Shown here: piece after piece, positions 13,955 to 19,766 of the stretch
Numbering within the stretch: position 1 is the stretch's first letter
Layout of the letters: the number at the start of each line of letters is the position of its first letter
Virus record (IMG/VR): IMGVR_UViG_3300037245_001077
Coordinates: 62,001 to 126,000 of that record
DNA length: 64,000 nt
Strand: one strand, 5' to 3'
Origin: a virus
Notes under the pieces: model-generated
Told to the model about the DNA's origin: nothing
The model's database searches: none
What the model saw: only the letters and a program-made list of their open reading frames with translations
Position numbers and translations under genes: made by a program

Positions 13955-14107
13955 ATGAACGGCGACCGAAACGACAAGATGTCCGAACTCATGCGAGCAA
14001 TTCGCTGGGGGTGGGACTGTATGTACCCTGTCCGTATCAAGGGTAGTGAGAAACGTCGTTTGCGTCGAAAATACCGTCACGATGCTAAACGTGAGATAGC
14101 CCTGTAG
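13955..14107 (+). CDS. Small basic protein overlapping a tRNA (50 aa)
   Basis: The ATG follows TAGGAGATCAAC. The 50-residue product starts MNGDRNDKMSELMRAIRWGW and ends in an Arg/Lys-rich tail. Its stop TAG lies inside the D arm of the next tRNA (TGTAGCTC), so the gene and tRNA-Ile(GAT) overlap by 10 nt. No family recognised. Confidence 0.55.
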   Translation: MNGDRNDKMSELMRAIRWGWDCMYPVRIKGSEKRRLRRKYRHDAKREIAL

Positions 14108-14172
14108 CTCAGTGGTAGAGCAGAGGGTCGATAACCCTCGTGTCCGTGGTTCGAATCCACGTGGGGCTACCA
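14098..14172 (+). tRNA. tRNA-Ile (GAT)
   Basis: Acceptor AGCCCTG/TGGGGCT, anticodon stem GAGGG/CCCTC with loop TCGATAA, T-loop TTCGAAT, CCA encoded. Confidence 0.92.
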
Positions 14173-14179
14173 TTTACAC

Positions 14180-14255
14180 ACCCCCATGACGCAACTGGCA
14201 GCGTAGCTGGCTCTTAACCAGTATGTTGAAGGTTCGACTCCTTCTGGGGGTACCA
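14180..14255 (+). tRNA. tRNA-Lys (CTT)
   Basis: Acceptor ACCCCCA/TGGGGGT, anticodon loop CTCTTAA, T arm GAAGG-TTCGACT-CCTTC, CCA encoded. Confidence 0.92.
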
Positions 14256-14258
14256 TGT

Positions 14259-14333
14259 GGGATCGTGGCGCAATGGAAGCGCAACAGGCTTTTAACCTGA
14301 ATGTTGAGAGTTCGAGTCTCTCCGGTCCCACCA
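14259..14333 (+). tRNA. tRNA-Lys (TTT)
   Basis: Acceptor GGGATCG/CGGTCCC, anticodon loop CTTTTAA, T-loop TTCGAGT, CCA encoded. Confidence 0.92.
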
Positions 14334-14344
14334 CCTTCTTCCTT

Positions 14345-14352
14345 CTTTATTT
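14345..14352 (+). promoter_or_regulatory. Recurring CTTTATT element (possible late promoter)
   Basis: CTTTATTT lies 14 nt before the next start, directly after a tRNA. The same element sits in many short gaps before genes of this phage. Confidence 0.35.
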
Positions 14353-14365
14353 CTTGGGAGATGCT

Positions 14366-14599
14366 ATGACCCGAGAAGAACTTATTGAAGCCATTGTTGA
14401 AGTGATGCAGCGAAGTAAACATCCTCTAACGGGTGGTCATTTCAGTTTTCCTCCTCCTATGAAAACAAGAGCAGGGCAGTGGACAAGACGGAAGCGTTTG
14501 AGGGTTGTTTCTGGTGCTATGACAGGTAAAGACCCTAGCATAACGAAATCTATGGCTTTTGCTTCTGAAATAGCTCGAAGAAAACGAGCAAACAAATAG
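14366..14599 (+). CDS. Basic protein with shared N-terminal peptide (member 3)
   Basis: The start at 14366 follows TTGGGAG; the longer frame upstream runs through tRNA-Lys. 77 residues start with MTREELIEAIVEVMQRS, the best copy of the shared peptide, followed by a Pro/Phe-rich linker and a basic C-terminus rich in Arg/Lys (RRKRANK end). Function unknown; possible head-targeted basic protein. Confidence 0.6.
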   Translation: MTREELIEAIVEVMQRSKHPLTGGHFSFPPPMKTRAGQWTRRKRLRVVSGAMTGKDPSITKSMAFASEIARRKRANK

Positions 14600-14610
14600 A
14601 GGATTAAAAT

Positions 14611-14844
14611 ATGACCCGTGAAGAGATTATTGAAGCCATTATCCTTACTGAGTTCGAGCCTTTGACTATGATTGCTGCTGGTGCGGCTACTGGTTACGCG
14701 GCTAGAAAGTTGAGAAACCGTTATAGCGTTAAAGGAGCCACAGGTGCGGCTAAGAGAAGTTCGGCTATCTCGAAGGCATATGCGAAGAAGGCTGAGCGGC
14801 ATACCGCAAGGGCAAAGTTCCTTACTGCTAGAAAGAACGCATAA
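14611..14844 (+). CDS. Basic protein with shared N-terminal peptide (member 4)
   Basis: 77 residues: MTREEIIEAIILTEF, then a small-residue segment (MIAAGAATGYAARKL, glycine-zipper-like) and a basic Ala/Lys/Arg tail. The stop overlaps the next ATG (TAATG). The glycine-zipper plus basic tail also appears in the next two members. Confidence 0.6.
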   Translation: MTREEIIEAIILTEFEPLTMIAAGAATGYAARKLRNRYSVKGATGAAKRSSAISKAYAKKAERHTARAKFLTARKNA

Positions 14845-15944
14845 TGACCCGAGATAAGATTATTGAAGATATTGTTGAAGGCTACGTCAAAGATGTGCTC
14901 ACTTACGATTTGAGTAAGCATCATCCTAGACCCCATGAGCGCTTCCGCTTCAACAACGCAGCCCGTAAAGCCAAAGAGAAGGCACGGGAAGTGTTTAGGA
15001 ACAAAGCCAAGAGCGCACATGATACTCAACCTATTGACGTTTCCAAGTTTGTATCCAAATCTACAGCTCGTAGGGCACCGGGGATCAAAGTCCCCAAAAG
15101 CTATCGCCCTAAACTTAAGATGAGTTCAGCTAGGCGAAAGGGTCCAACCGTTCGCCAACAGCAGGGCAGAAAAGCAGTGTTGGGTGCAGCGGCAGCTATT
15201 GGTGCGGGTATGGTGGCTCATAAGGCGTACAAGTACCATAAGGCCAAAAAGAAAAGAGAGATGCGTGAAGGCTTGATTGAGGCCCTTTCTACTCATAAGG
15301 TCTACAAGGCTAGGATGTTTTCAAAGAAGCCACAATCTTATGCTAAAACAATGACTTATTGGCAAACTCCAGAACAGAAGAGTTTAAAAGCTGTTAAGAA
15401 AAAGATTCCCGTGGTTTCTTTAGAGTTAAGGAGTAAAAAGGATAAGTCTACCCATCAGGTGTCGCTTGCTCCAGATCCTCGTAAGAGGCTTTGGGGGAAA
15501 TTGGCAAAGATGCAGGGGTTTGACCCTAAATCAAAGAAAGCAACGCTTAAACGACGGGCGTTTTATCGTTTGCGTAAGAACAAGTACAAGGTTGTTGAGG
15601 GTGACCTAGGGGACTTCGCTGTAGCCCCAACCGCAGCCGTAGACGCTTCCCCGATCCATAAAGAGCAGAGGGATCGGTATTGGATGATCAAGAACCGTAA
15701 GAAGATCAAGAACATGATAGTGAAAGAGGTTTTTGACGACACCTATGGTTCGAGCGTGCTTGACCGAGCAGCACGGGTGGAAAAATCTACAAACTTTATT
15801 GCTAAGGCGAAAAAGCTTAAAAGCCTTGTTGGTAAGGCGAGAAAGCTTACTAAGGATTATGAGCTTGGTATGTACCACGGTGCGGGCAAAATGTCTAAGA
15901 TGAATATCTCTTTGGGTAACAAAAAATTTGGGAAGATAGGGTAG
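14844..15944 (+). CDS. Long basic protein with shared N-terminal peptide (member 5)
   Basis: 366 residues. MTRDKIIEDIVEGYV at the N-terminus; IVE|G fits a T4-type head-protease site. A small-residue hydrophobic stretch (LGAAAAIGAGMVAHKAY, about residues 113-129) is followed by a second partial copy of the peptide (MREGLIEALS, about 136-145). The rest is highly basic and probably extended or helical. It may be an internal head or ejection protein; no family is recognised. Confidence 0.6.
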   Translation: MTRDKIIEDIVEGYVKDVLTYDLSKHHPRPHERFRFNNAARKAKEKAREVFRNKAKSAHDTQPIDVSKFVSKSTARRAPGIKVPKSYRPKLKMSSARRKGPTVRQQQGRKAVLGAAAAIGAGMVAHKAYKYHKAKKKREMREGLIEALSTHKVYKARMFSKKPQSYAKTMTYWQTPEQKSLKAVKKKIPVVSLELRSKKDKSTHQVSLAPDPRKRLWGKLAKMQGFDPKSKKATLKRRAFYRLRKNKYKVVEGDLGDFAVAPTAAVDASPIHKEQRDRYWMIKNRKKIKNMIVKEVFDDTYGSSVLDRAARVEKSTNFIAKAKKLKSLVGKARKLTKDYELGMYHGAGKMSKMNISLGNKKFGKIG

Positions 15945-15952
15945 GGGTTAAC

Positions 15953-16225
15953 ATGACACGCGAAGAAGTGATTGAAGCCATTGTATACGAGATGACGCAA
16001 GAGAAAAAAGATAAGTGGAAGTCTCGTGCCAAGAAAACTGCAATCGGGGCTGGTATAATTGGAGTAGGTGTTCTTGCTACGAAAGCTCCTAAAGCTAAGC
16101 GTTATCATGCTTTAGGTAAAAAGGTGTCTTCTACGGTGGATAGTAGCGCTTACAGACAAGCTTTGGTTTCTAAGAACAAATATGGATTGCATGTTGACAA
16201 ATACTATGGTTCTTCTTCTTTTTAA
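15953..16225 (+). CDS. Basic protein with shared N-terminal peptide (member 6)
   Basis: 90 residues: MTREEVIEAIVYEMTQ, then KKTAIGAGIIGVGVLATKAP (glycine-zipper-like hydrophobic segment, about residues 26-45) and a Lys/Ser/Tyr-rich tail. The start has an AGGGGTTAAC site. The hydrophobic segment resembles those in members 4 and 5, hinting at membrane activity. Confidence 0.6.
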   Translation: MTREEVIEAIVYEMTQEKKDKWKSRAKKTAIGAGIIGVGVLATKAPKAKRYHALGKKVSSTVDSSAYRQALVSKNKYGLHVDKYYGSSSF

Positions 16226-16228
16226 GGC

Positions 16229-16257
16229 TTGACAACGGTAACAAAAGATGCCATACT
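16229..16257 (+). promoter_or_regulatory. Sigma-70-type promoter
   Basis: TTGACA at 16229-16234, a 17-nt spacer and CATACT at 16252-16257. It starts a transcript of about 115 nt that ends at the terminator before tRNA-Asp. Confidence 0.6.
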
Positions 16258-16263
16258 AAATCA

Positions 16264-16377
16264 GTAATGAAGAATTTTCTATATACCCTCGTTGATTGTG
16301 TAGCCCACTTTGATAGTTGGCTTTAGGGGGGTTTTTGTCTTTTCGTCTTTGACACCCCCTGCACAAGGGGGTTTTTT
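16264..16377 (+). ncRNA. Short promoter-to-terminator transcript, candidate small RNA
   Basis: The interval between the promoter at 16229 and the terminator at 16355 has no gene above 12 codons (a possible MKNFLYTLVDCV). It may be a small RNA or an attenuated leader of the tRNA cluster downstream. Confidence 0.35.
16355..16377 (+). terminator. Intrinsic terminator
   Basis: CCCCCT-GCACA-AGGGGG followed by six T residues. Confidence 0.85.
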
Positions 16378-16384
16378 AGTATTC

Positions 16385-16461
16385 GGGGGTGTAGTCTAGT
16401 AGAGTAAGGCCCTGGATTGTCAGTCCAGTGATCGCCGGTTCGAGTCCGGTCACTCCCGCCA
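16385..16461 (+). tRNA. tRNA-Asp (GTC)
   Basis: Acceptor GGGGGTG/CACTCCC, anticodon stem CTGGA/TCCAG with loop TTGTCAG, T arm GCCGG-TTCGAGT-CCGGT, CCA encoded with G73. Confidence 0.92.
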
Positions 16462-16481
16462 AGTTCTTTGAAAATTAGTGT

Positions 16482-16566
16482 GCTGAGGTGGCGAAGTTGG
16501 TAGACGCGCTGGTCTTAGGAACCAGTGTCTTCGGGCGTGTGGGTTCGAATCCCTCCCTCAGCACCA
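16482..16566 (+). tRNA. tRNA-Leu (TAG)
   Basis: Class II tRNA with a long variable arm (TGTCTTCGGGCG region). Acceptor GCTGAGG/CCTCAGC, anticodon loop CTTAGGA, CCA encoded. Confidence 0.92.
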
Positions 16567-16577
16567 AAATATCGTGT

Positions 16578-16653
16578 GGGCTGTCATGTTCCAAGGGGGC
16601 GAGGAGCACTTGCAATGCACCTGTGGAGGGTTCGATTCCCTTGCGGTCCACCA
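16578..16653 (+). tRNA. tRNA-Ala (TGC), atypical D arm
   Basis: Acceptor GGGCTGT/GCGGTCC with several G-U pairs, anticodon loop CTTGCAA, T arm GAGGG-TTCGATT-CCCTT, CCA encoded. The D arm is irregular (GTTC/GGGC) and the anticodon stem has one mismatch. Confidence 0.75.
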
Positions 16654-16657
16654 AGTT

Positions 16658-16731
16658 GTGAGGGTAGTGTAATGGCAGCACGAGAGTTTGTGGCACTCTC
16701 AGAGCGGATTCAAATTCCGTCCCTCACCCCA
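16658..16731 (+). tRNA. tRNA-His (GTG)
   Basis: Acceptor GTGAGGG/CCCTCAC with C73 as expected for His, anticodon loop TTGTGGC, T arm GCGGA-TTCAAAT-TCCGT, CCA encoded. Confidence 0.9.
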
Positions 16732-16736
16732 GTTTC

Positions 16737-16807
16737 GGTTTTGGGGGTCCGACACAGTGTTACAAGCTACCTCAGAGGTAGTTCAAGGGCACTCTACAAA
16801 ATCCCCA
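16737..16807 (+). ncRNA. tRNA-like remnant without a T arm
   Basis: GGTTTTG/CAAAATC can form an acceptor stem followed by C-CCA, and GCTAC-CTCAGAG-GTAGT an anticodon arm reading CAG (Leu). The T arm is missing or unrecognisable and the D arm is unclear. It sits exactly between tRNA-His and tRNA-Cys. It may be a decayed tRNA or a minimal armless one. Confidence 0.4.
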
Positions 16808-16811
16808 TTTG

Positions 16812-16885
16812 AGGGTGGTGGCCGAGAGGCTAGGCAGGGGACTGCAAATCCTTTTACGCGGGTTCAAATCCCGCCCACCTTTCCA
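16812..16885 (+). tRNA. tRNA-Cys (GCA)
   Basis: Acceptor AGGGTGG/CCACCTT, anticodon loop CTGCAAA, T arm GCGGG-TTCAAAT-CCCGC, CCA encoded with T73. Confidence 0.9.
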
Positions 16886-16886
16886 T

Positions 16887-16972
16887 GCCAGTATAGACCT
16901 CTATGGAGGGGGGACGGGTTGTAGCCCCGTTGTTGCAAGGCCCGCAAGGTTCGATTCCTTGTACTGGCACCA
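16887..16972 (+). tRNA. tRNA-Tyr (GTA)
   Basis: Class II tRNA. Acceptor GCCAGTA/TACTGGC, anticodon stem ACGGG/CCCGT with loop TTGTAGC, long variable region, T-loop TTCGATT, CCA encoded. Confidence 0.9.
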
Positions 16973-16975
16973 TTT

Positions 16976-17051
16976 GCCTCTGTAGCTCAGGTAGTAGAGC
17001 GCGAGACTGAAGATCTCGGCGTCGGGGGTGCAAGTCCTCCTGGGGGCACCA
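16976..17051 (+). tRNA. tRNA-Phe (GAA)
   Basis: Acceptor GCCTCTG/TGGGGGC, anticodon stem CGAGA/TCTCG with loop CTGAAGA, CCA encoded. The T-loop TGCAAGT departs from TTCRANN. Confidence 0.88.
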
Positions 17052-17054
17052 TTT

Positions 17055-17130
17055 AGGCAGGTAGCTCAGTTGGTAGAGTTGCTGGTTTACACCCAGTCTG
17101 TCATCGGTTCGAATCCGGTCCTGCCTACCA
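17055..17130 (+). tRNA. tRNA-Val (TAC)
   Basis: Acceptor AGGCAGG/CCTGCCT, anticodon loop TTTACAC, T arm ATCGG-TTCGAAT-CCGGT, CCA encoded. Confidence 0.92.
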
Positions 17131-17134
17131 TTCA

Positions 17135-17142
17135 CTTTATTG
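17135..17142 (+). promoter_or_regulatory. Recurring CTTTATT element (possible late promoter)
   Basis: CTTTATTG lies just after tRNA-Val and 51 nt before the adhesin-like gene at 17193. Confidence 0.35.
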
Positions 17143-17154
17143 TTTGGGGTATGT

Positions 17155-17196
17155 ATGTTTCGTGAAGATTATTTTATAAAACGGGATAAAATATGA
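17155..17196 (+). CDS. 13-codon micro-ORF coupled to the next gene, candidate
   Basis: MFREDYFIKRDKI is read from an ATG after GGGGTATGT; its TGA overlaps the next gene's ATG (ATGA). It may be a leader for translational coupling or chance. Confidence 0.3.
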   Translation: MFREDYFIKRDKI

Positions 17197-18068
17197 CGGA
17201 TAGAAATTTAGATTATGACTATGCTGCAAAGCAACGAGATATTACTCGTGAGCAGTATGCTAAAGGAACATATATTTATGCTGGTTATAGTCCTGCAACA
17301 CCTTTAGTGTGGAATGTTGAGGATCAGCCGATTGGCTCAGGTGCTCCGGCAAACGTGTTTGACGCCTGGGGCGAGGACTTGGAGGTCCGGGCGATCCCTG
17401 TGGATGGGAAAGAGCCGCTGACGCCGTTCACCAAGGAGCTTCATGCAAAAACAGGGAACCCTGGATATCTCTATGGGCTGTACTTCACATTATTGCTCGA
17501 TGGTTTTGATATTGATTTGAATAATGGTAAATTCCGGGTTGAAATTGTGGCTCGGCATGTTGTCCCAGATCCAGAATTTCAGCCCGGTCAATACTTACAG
17601 CTTGGTGAGGACGACTATTACCCAGAATGGGATACGTGGCGCATGTTCAAAGCCGGGTTTCTTTCTGAAGAGTCCGGCGAAAGTGATGTTCAATCTTGGC
17701 ATTGGGAGTTTGGTGGTGAACTATATAATTCGTTCTATGACTACAAGGTAAACTGGGAGTTCGGAACACCAATTGTCGGATACACTATCCACCAGATCGA
17801 GGTGGATTTCCAAGCTGGCGTGTTCGAGCAACGCATCGTTGGTCATTGGGCAGGAGATCAAGGAGAGCAATCATCTTGGTGGGTTAAGGCTCCTCGCGCC
17901 GCTGAATTTCCGGCTGGAGAACAGTCAGCACAGACGCTCATATTATGGCTTCAAGATAAAAACAGCGGAGAGGCGATGGTTACTCAGCTTTGGCTTGGCC
18001 CAATTACTGACCCATTCCCAAATGGCGCGGTTTTGACATCGAATATCGGGTTTGGAAATAGTTCTTGA
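17193..18068 (+). CDS. Adhesin-like virion protein, paralogue of two downstream proteins
   Basis: A 291-residue beta-rich protein. The first ~45 residues are AT-rich in coding, then composition shifts to higher GC. The C-terminal WLGPITDPFPNG aligns with endings at 22656 (WFGKLSDDFPAH) and 23515 (WVGTSDDAWPSL). Many Trp/Tyr and beta-strand stretches suggest a lectin-like sandwich. It stands alone between two tRNA clusters. A host-recognition role is inferred. Confidence 0.5.
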   Translation: MTDRNLDYDYAAKQRDITREQYAKGTYIYAGYSPATPLVWNVEDQPIGSGAPANVFDAWGEDLEVRAIPVDGKEPLTPFTKELHAKTGNPGYLYGLYFTLLLDGFDIDLNNGKFRVEIVARHVVPDPEFQPGQYLQLGEDDYYPEWDTWRMFKAGFLSEESGESDVQSWHWEFGGELYNSFYDYKVNWEFGTPIVGYTIHQIEVDFQAGVFEQRIVGHWAGDQGEQSSWWVKAPRAAEFPAGEQSAQTLILWLQDKNSGEAMVTQLWLGPITDPFPNGAVLTSNIGFGNSS

Positions 18069-18093
18069 CAAGCCCTTTATTGGGTGTTAGAGT
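18065..18093 (+). promoter_or_regulatory. Sigma-70-type promoter, candidate
   Basis: TTGACA at 18065-18070, a 17-nt spacer and TAGAGT at 18088-18093. Confidence 0.5.
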
Positions 18094-18099
18094 GATTAA

Positions 18100-18237
18100 G
18101 TTATGAAGAGATTATCCTCAAGGTTGTGGCAACAGAGCGGCTCGAATCCGAGTCGCCCAGGAGAGCTGTAACTAAGGGGTAAAGATGCCAATTCGCCCGT
18201 TCCGTTCTTACCCCCTAGTACAGTAGGGGGTTTTTTA
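18100..18237 (+). ncRNA. Short promoter-to-terminator transcript, candidate small RNA
   Basis: About 140 nt from the promoter at 18065 to the terminator at 18211, preceding the second tRNA cluster. It holds only two micro-frames (22 codons at 18103; 13 codons read MPIRPFRSYPLVQ after AAGGGGTAAAG). It has the same architecture as 16229-16377. Confidence 0.35.
18211..18237 (+). terminator. Intrinsic terminator
   Basis: CCCCCTA-GTACAG-TAGGGGG followed by six T residues. Confidence 0.85.
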
Positions 18238-18271
18238 TTGATCTAAGTTCTTTGAAAACAAAAAGTTATGT

Positions 18272-18348
18272 CCGAGAATGGCGCAGTTTGGCAGCGCACT
18301 TGGTTTGGGACCAAGGTGTCGAAGGTTCAAATCCTTCTTCTCGGACCA
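18272..18348 (+). tRNA. tRNA-Pro (TGG)
   Basis: Acceptor CCGAGAA/TTCTCGG, anticodon stem CTTGG/CCAAG with loop TTTGGGA, T arm GAAGG-TTCAAAT-CCTTC, CCA encoded. Confidence 0.92.
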
Positions 18349-18349
18349 T

Positions 18350-18434
18350 GGAAGGTACCGTCTATGGAGACAAGCGGTTTTGAACACCGTAGGCACGTGT
18401 AAGCGCGGGGGTTCGATTCCTCTACCTTCCTCCA
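18350..18434 (+). tRNA. tRNA-Ser (TGA)
   Basis: Class II tRNA with a long variable arm. Acceptor GGAAGGT/ACCTTCC, anticodon loop TTTGAAC, T-loop TTCGATT, CCA encoded. Confidence 0.9.
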
Positions 18435-18444
18435 AGTTGTGTGT

Positions 18445-18519
18445 TCGGGCATGGTGTTAGTGGTAGCATACGAGGTTTCCACCCTCTGGGGCCGGGTTCG
18501 AGTCCTGGTGCCCGAACCA
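18445..18519 (+). tRNA. tRNA-Gly (TCC)
   Basis: Acceptor TCGGGCA/TGCCCGA, anticodon loop TTTCCAC, T arm CCGGG-TTCGAGT-CCTGG, CCA encoded. Confidence 0.9.
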
Positions 18520-18529
18520 AAATTTATGT

Positions 18530-18603
18530 AGGGGTATAGTGAAATGGTATCACGGCAGATTCCAGACCTGCTTTTCCGGGTTCAAATCCTGGTACCTCTG
18601 CCA
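18530..18603 (+). tRNA. tRNA-Trp (CCA)
   Basis: Acceptor AGGGGTA/TACCTCT, anticodon loop TTCCAGA, T arm CCGGG-TTCAAAT-CCTGG, CCA encoded with G73. Confidence 0.9.
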
Positions 18604-18609
18604 AAGATT

Positions 18610-18698
18610 GGAAGGGTGGCTGAGTGGTAACAGCGCCGGGTTGCTAACCCGAGGCCGCGCTTCGGCGTGCGAGGGTTCGATCCCCTCTCCTTCCTCCA
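18610..18698 (+). tRNA. tRNA-Ser (GCT)
   Basis: Class II tRNA. Acceptor GGAAGGG/TCCTTCC, anticodon stem CCGGG/CCCGA with loop TTGCTAA, long variable arm, T arm GAGGG-TTCGATC-CCCTC, CCA encoded. Confidence 0.9.
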
Positions 18699-18703
18699 AG
18701 TGT

Positions 18704-18816
18704 TGAACGGTGTGGCGTGGCAGCGTCAGGTTTTCCGTTAAGGAGATCATCCCTCCACTGCCTAATCGGAGAATGATGGGAGCTGGGTGGGGAATCCAGC
18801 CACCGTTCACTTTTTT
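18704..18816 (+). ncRNA. Unassigned structured RNA in the tRNA array
   Basis: TGAACGGTG (18704-18712) pairs perfectly with CACCGTTCA (18801-18809), followed by six T residues. Just inside the 3' strand is a T-arm-like hairpin GCTGG...CCAGC with a 9-nt loop. A further arm pairs ATCAT/ATGAT and CTCC/GGAG. It occupies a tRNA slot between Ser and Arg but has no clear anticodon arm or CCA. It may be a small RNA ending in a terminator or a heavily diverged tRNA. Confidence 0.5.
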
Positions 18817-18818
18817 GA

Positions 18819-18895
18819 GGCCCTGTAGCTCAGCGAACAGAGCATATGGCTACGAACCATAGTTGTCGGGGGTTTGAATCCCTCCAGGGCTTCCA
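18819..18895 (+). tRNA. tRNA-Arg (ACG)
   Basis: Acceptor GGCCCTG/CAGGGCT, anticodon stem TATGG/CCATA with loop CTACGAA, T-loop TTTGAAT, CCA encoded. A34 is normally deaminated to inosine by host TadA. Confidence 0.9.
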
Positions 18896-18898
18896 TTT

Positions 18899-18974
18899 GC
18901 ACCCGTGGTCTAATGGCAAAGGCACTGCGTTTCTACCGCAGCAGATGTGGGTTCGACTCCTACCGGGTGTTCCA
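18899..18974 (+). tRNA. tRNA-Arg (TCT)
   Basis: Acceptor GCACCCG/CGGGTGT, anticodon stem CTGCG/CGCAG with loop TTTCTAC, T arm GTGGG-TTCGACT-CCTAC, CCA encoded. Confidence 0.92.
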
Positions 18975-18984
18975 AAACTTATTC

Positions 18985-19063
18985 GGCACGGTAGCTTAGC
19001 ATGGCCTAAAGCAGTAGTTTGTTAAACTAATGATCGTAGGTTCAAATCCTACCTGTGCCGCCA
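18985..19063 (+). tRNA. tRNA-Asn (GTT)
   Basis: Acceptor GGCACGG/CTGTGCC, anticodon loop TTGTTAA, T arm GTAGG-TTCAAAT-CCTAC, CCA encoded with G73. The D-loop is slightly long. Confidence 0.9.
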
Positions 19064-19069
19064 AATTTT

Positions 19070-19156
19070 GCTGGAGTGGCTGGAATTGGTATACGCAGGG
19101 GACTTAAAATCCCTGGCCGAAAGGTCGTGTGGGTTCGACTCCCACCTCCAGCACCA
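19070..19156 (+). tRNA. tRNA-Leu (TAA)
   Basis: Class II tRNA with a long variable arm. Acceptor GCTGGAG/CTCCAGC, anticodon loop CTTAAAA, T-loop TTCGACT, CCA encoded. Confidence 0.92.
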
Positions 19157-19161
19157 GCTAT

Positions 19162-19238
19162 GCCGCTCTGGGCCAATTGGTAGAGTCGGGGGTCTCAAAA
19201 GCCCTTTGTTCCGAGTTCGAATCTCGGGGGCGGCACCA
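19162..19238 (+). tRNA. tRNA with anticodon CAA (Leu by codon), short variable loop
   Basis: Acceptor GCCGCTC/GGGCGGC, anticodon stem GGGGT/GCCCT with loop CTCAAAA, T arm CCGAG-TTCGAAT-CTCGG, CCA encoded. The anticodon would read UUG, but the variable loop is short, unlike a normal tRNA-Leu, and the D stem is poor. Confidence 0.7.
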
Positions 19239-19241
19239 TTT

Positions 19242-19317
19242 AGCGGAGTAGCTCAATTGGTAGAGCACTGGACTCTGAATTCAGTTGTTGTAGGTTCAAA
19301 CCCTACCTCCGCTGCCA
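19242..19317 (+). tRNA. tRNA-Gln (CTG)
   Basis: Acceptor AGCGGAG/CTCCGCT, anticodon stem CTGGA/TTCAG with loop CTCTGAA, T arm GTAGG-TTCAAAC-CCTAC, CCA encoded with G73. Confidence 0.92.
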
Positions 19318-19392
19318 TTTTGATTGCAGAAACTGACACTTTTTGGTAGGTTACGCGAATGAAAAGCACTGTTTGTGGTCATAATGACTACT

Positions 19393-19468
19393 AGGGGAGT
19401 AGCTCAATTGGTGGAGCAACAGGCTTTGAACCTGTTGGATGTGAGTTCGAACCTCACCTCCCCTTCCA
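19393..19468 (+). tRNA. tRNA-Gln (TTG)
   Basis: Acceptor AGGGGAG/CTCCCCT, anticodon stem ACAGG/CCTGT with loop CTTTGAA, T arm GTGAG-TTCGAAC-CTCAC, CCA encoded. Confidence 0.92.
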
Positions 19469-19474
19469 TGTATA

Positions 19475-19482
19475 CTTTATTG
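19475..19482 (+). promoter_or_regulatory. Recurring CTTTATT element (possible late promoter)
   Basis: CTTTATTG lies directly after tRNA-Gln(TTG) and before the membrane/zinc-ribbon gene. Confidence 0.35.
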
Positions 19483-19497
19483 AAGGCCATGTGTGCT

Positions 19498-19677
19498 ATG
19501 GACACTTTTATCGTTTTGCTAATTGGGGTTGTCGCTTTGATAGCGATTGCTATGGGGTTGAGTGACCGATACTCTCCTCCTTGTCCGAAATGTGGAAAGG
19601 GTCTTAAGATTCTAGGAGCAGACTATCTATGTATCTCGTGTGACAGGGTTTACTCAGAGGATGAAATTCCAACTTAG
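19498..19677 (+). CDS. Membrane-anchored zinc-ribbon protein
   Basis: The exact start is uncertain: in-frame ATGs at 19468 (at the tRNA end), 19489 and 19498 are possible; I give 19498. One hydrophobic helix (about residues 4-22) is followed by CPKCGKGLKIL and CISCDRVY, a four-cysteine ribbon on the cytoplasmic side. It ends with an acidic tail. Function unknown. Confidence 0.55.
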   Translation: MDTFIVLLIGVVALIAIAMGLSDRYSPPCPKCGKGLKILGADYLCISCDRVYSEDEIPT

Positions 19678-19693
19678 TTGTGGCTGCAAAGGC

Positions 19694-19722
19694 TTGACAA
19701 ACAACCCTACACCATCTATGAT
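19694..19722 (+). promoter_or_regulatory. Strong sigma-70-type promoter
   Basis: TTGACA at 19694-19699, a 17-nt spacer and TATGAT at 19717-19722. It drives the run of genes from 19811. Confidence 0.75.
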
Positions 19723-19766
19723 TCTAGTGCTATGACAACTGGAATTCTTCACCAATCTATTCATTT

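Noticed and set aside
13937-14422. Minus-strand frames across the tRNAs (for example 13937-14173, 14174-14422)
   Set aside because: They are reverse complements of tRNA genes, which commonly yield spurious frames with PRGFEPRTRG-like translations.
16525-16924. + strand frames through tRNA-Leu, Ala, His and Cys
   Set aside because: They run through complete tRNA cloverleafs and have no ribosome site.
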